A DNA stretch of 64,000 nt from Ampelocalamus luodianensis (taxonomy: Eukaryota > Streptophyta > Magnoliopsida > Poales > Poaceae), in NCBI GenBank assembly GCA_036346255.1, contig CM070617.1, positions 2,025,501 through 2,089,500 on the forward strand, given 5' to 3'. The notes beneath the pieces are model-generated. The model saw only the letters and a program-made list of their open reading frames with translations. It was not told the origin of the DNA and did not search any database. Shown here one piece after another: positions 63,526-64,000 of the stretch. Both the position numbers and the translations under genes were made by a program. The first letter of the stretch is position 1. Each line of letters opens with the position of its first letter.

Positions 63526-64000
63526 ATGTCGGACTCGTCGGCAAACTTCTACGCGAAGATGCTGTGGAAGCGCAAGTGGCTTGCCGAGAGGACTAAACCC
63601 TACCTGGATTATTCTATGAAGGACGCGCCGGTACCACCGGAGTTCTCACGCCCACAATGTATGTGCGAAGAACCGGCTAAGATCATTTAGTTTACACACT
63701 CGGCGATGGCCGCCCGGGCGTACTGGAGGTGCAGGAACGTCCTCATACATACATTTTTCACATCTTATGTTCCATTCCATAAATCTCTAACTACATCCGC
63801 GCATAATAGCAGATGAAGATGCGATGCAACTTCTTCCAATGGATCAACGGCCCGGACATGTACGATAGTGCGTTCATCGAGCAAAAGTACATGTTGAACT
63901 ATGCGATGCGAACCGAGACCTTCGAACGCTGGAAATCTTATGTACCCGATCCTACTGAAAAGGCACCGGAGGAGCCCAGGAAAGCAGGGTGGTGGTGGAG
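63526..64000 (+). pseudogene. GRF zinc-finger transposon gene of MULE-3, runs off the window
   Basis: It begins MSDSSANFYAKMLWKRKWLA, with QCMCEEPAKI giving the first C-x-C. A stop codon (TAG, 63688-63690) interrupts the frame, which then continues FTHSAMAARAYWRCRN to a weak donor at about 63736. After a TAGCAG acceptor (63812) the next exon reads MKMRCNFFQWINGPDMYDSA, FIEQKYMLNYAMRTETFERW and KSYVPDPTEKAPEEPRKAGW. C-x-C, YWRC and CNFFQW together match the GRF zinc finger, a single-stranded nucleic-acid-binding module found in topoisomerase III, NEIL3, APE2 and many plant transposon proteins. Apart from the one stop it is well preserved. Confidence 0.7.

Larger units (their letters stand above)
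55276..64000 (+). mobile_element. MULE-3, PMD plus zinc-finger bearing element, right end beyond the window
   Basis: The left TIR (about 55285-55375, AATAATATTAATTT, GATAATTACC) is of the MULE-1/MULE-2 type. Inside follow the TCGCCATTT palindromes (55360-55540), a leader with purine-rich tract, a long AT-rich tandem repeat, a copia-like LTR, a PMD gene (split by a solo LTR) and a GRF zinc-finger gene that runs off the edge. This is the least deleted member of the family here. No MURA transposase is visible within the window. Confidence 0.65.

Overview
The window is grass nuclear DNA, most likely from Oryza (rice or a wild relative). The evidence is a monocot-type double-headed Bowman-Birk inhibitor (BBI) gene with a GT-AG intron, CACTA, Mutator-like (MULE), Tourist/Harbinger, hAT and Helitron-like elements, Ty1/copia and Ty3/gypsy LTRs, and a plant L1-type LINE. 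Exactly one protein-coding gene looks intact: the BBI gene at 53429-54357. Nearly everything else is transposon sequence, transposon genes with lesions, or captured host gene pieces. Genus is an inference.

The backbone is an old tandem array of BBI units that has been shredded by insertions. Recognisable host pieces, left to right, are: a BBI 3' flank (605-838); its continuation after a MULE (5823-6175); an exon 1 remnant (6639-6765); an upstream flank (10140-10363) that continues after another MULE as a TATA-containing promoter (11890-12020); the end of a BBI second exon (23881-24049) with its 3' flank (24050-24433) continuing after a solo LTR (27578-27960); and the upstream flank (49440-49489) that continues after a Helitron-like insertion (53230 onward) into the intact gene and its 3' flank (54358-55275). 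Comparing paralogous flanks gives empty sites that fix several element boundaries.

Insertions by region. 839-5822: MULE-1, with a zinc-finger gene fragment split by a 3.5-kb non-autonomous CACTA. 7145-8680: TA microsatellites and a cluster of MITEs. 8844-10132: Tourist-like element. 10364-11889: MULE-2. 12021-23880: a copia relic (gag, then pre-integrase) split by a 9-kb minus-strand gypsy-type element, itself holding a 3.6-kb solo LTR. 24434-27577: solo LTR with a 740-bp hAT element and a striking row of seven different hairpins. About 27965-44385: a 16.4-kb MULE-like element (MULE-A) with GC-rich terminal inverted repeats of about 500 bp, carrying a plant mobile domain (PMD) gene and a GRF-type zinc-finger gene, and itself broken by a 7.6-kb CACTA (TNP2 fragment, Transposase_24-type gene, Ulp1-like protease) and a copia LTR. 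44469-44737: small hAT MITE. 46307-49206: 5'-truncated LINE. 49490-53229: Helitron-like element with chimeric host exons. 55276 to the right edge: MULE-3, again with a PMD gene (split by another solo LTR) followed by a GRF zinc-finger gene running off the window.

The most interesting points are the repeated pairing of PMD and GRF zinc-finger genes in two structurally different MULE-like families, the covarying hairpin array inside an LTR, and the Helitron-like capture of HAD-hydrolase exons beside BBI. No tRNA, rRNA or CRISPR array was seen.
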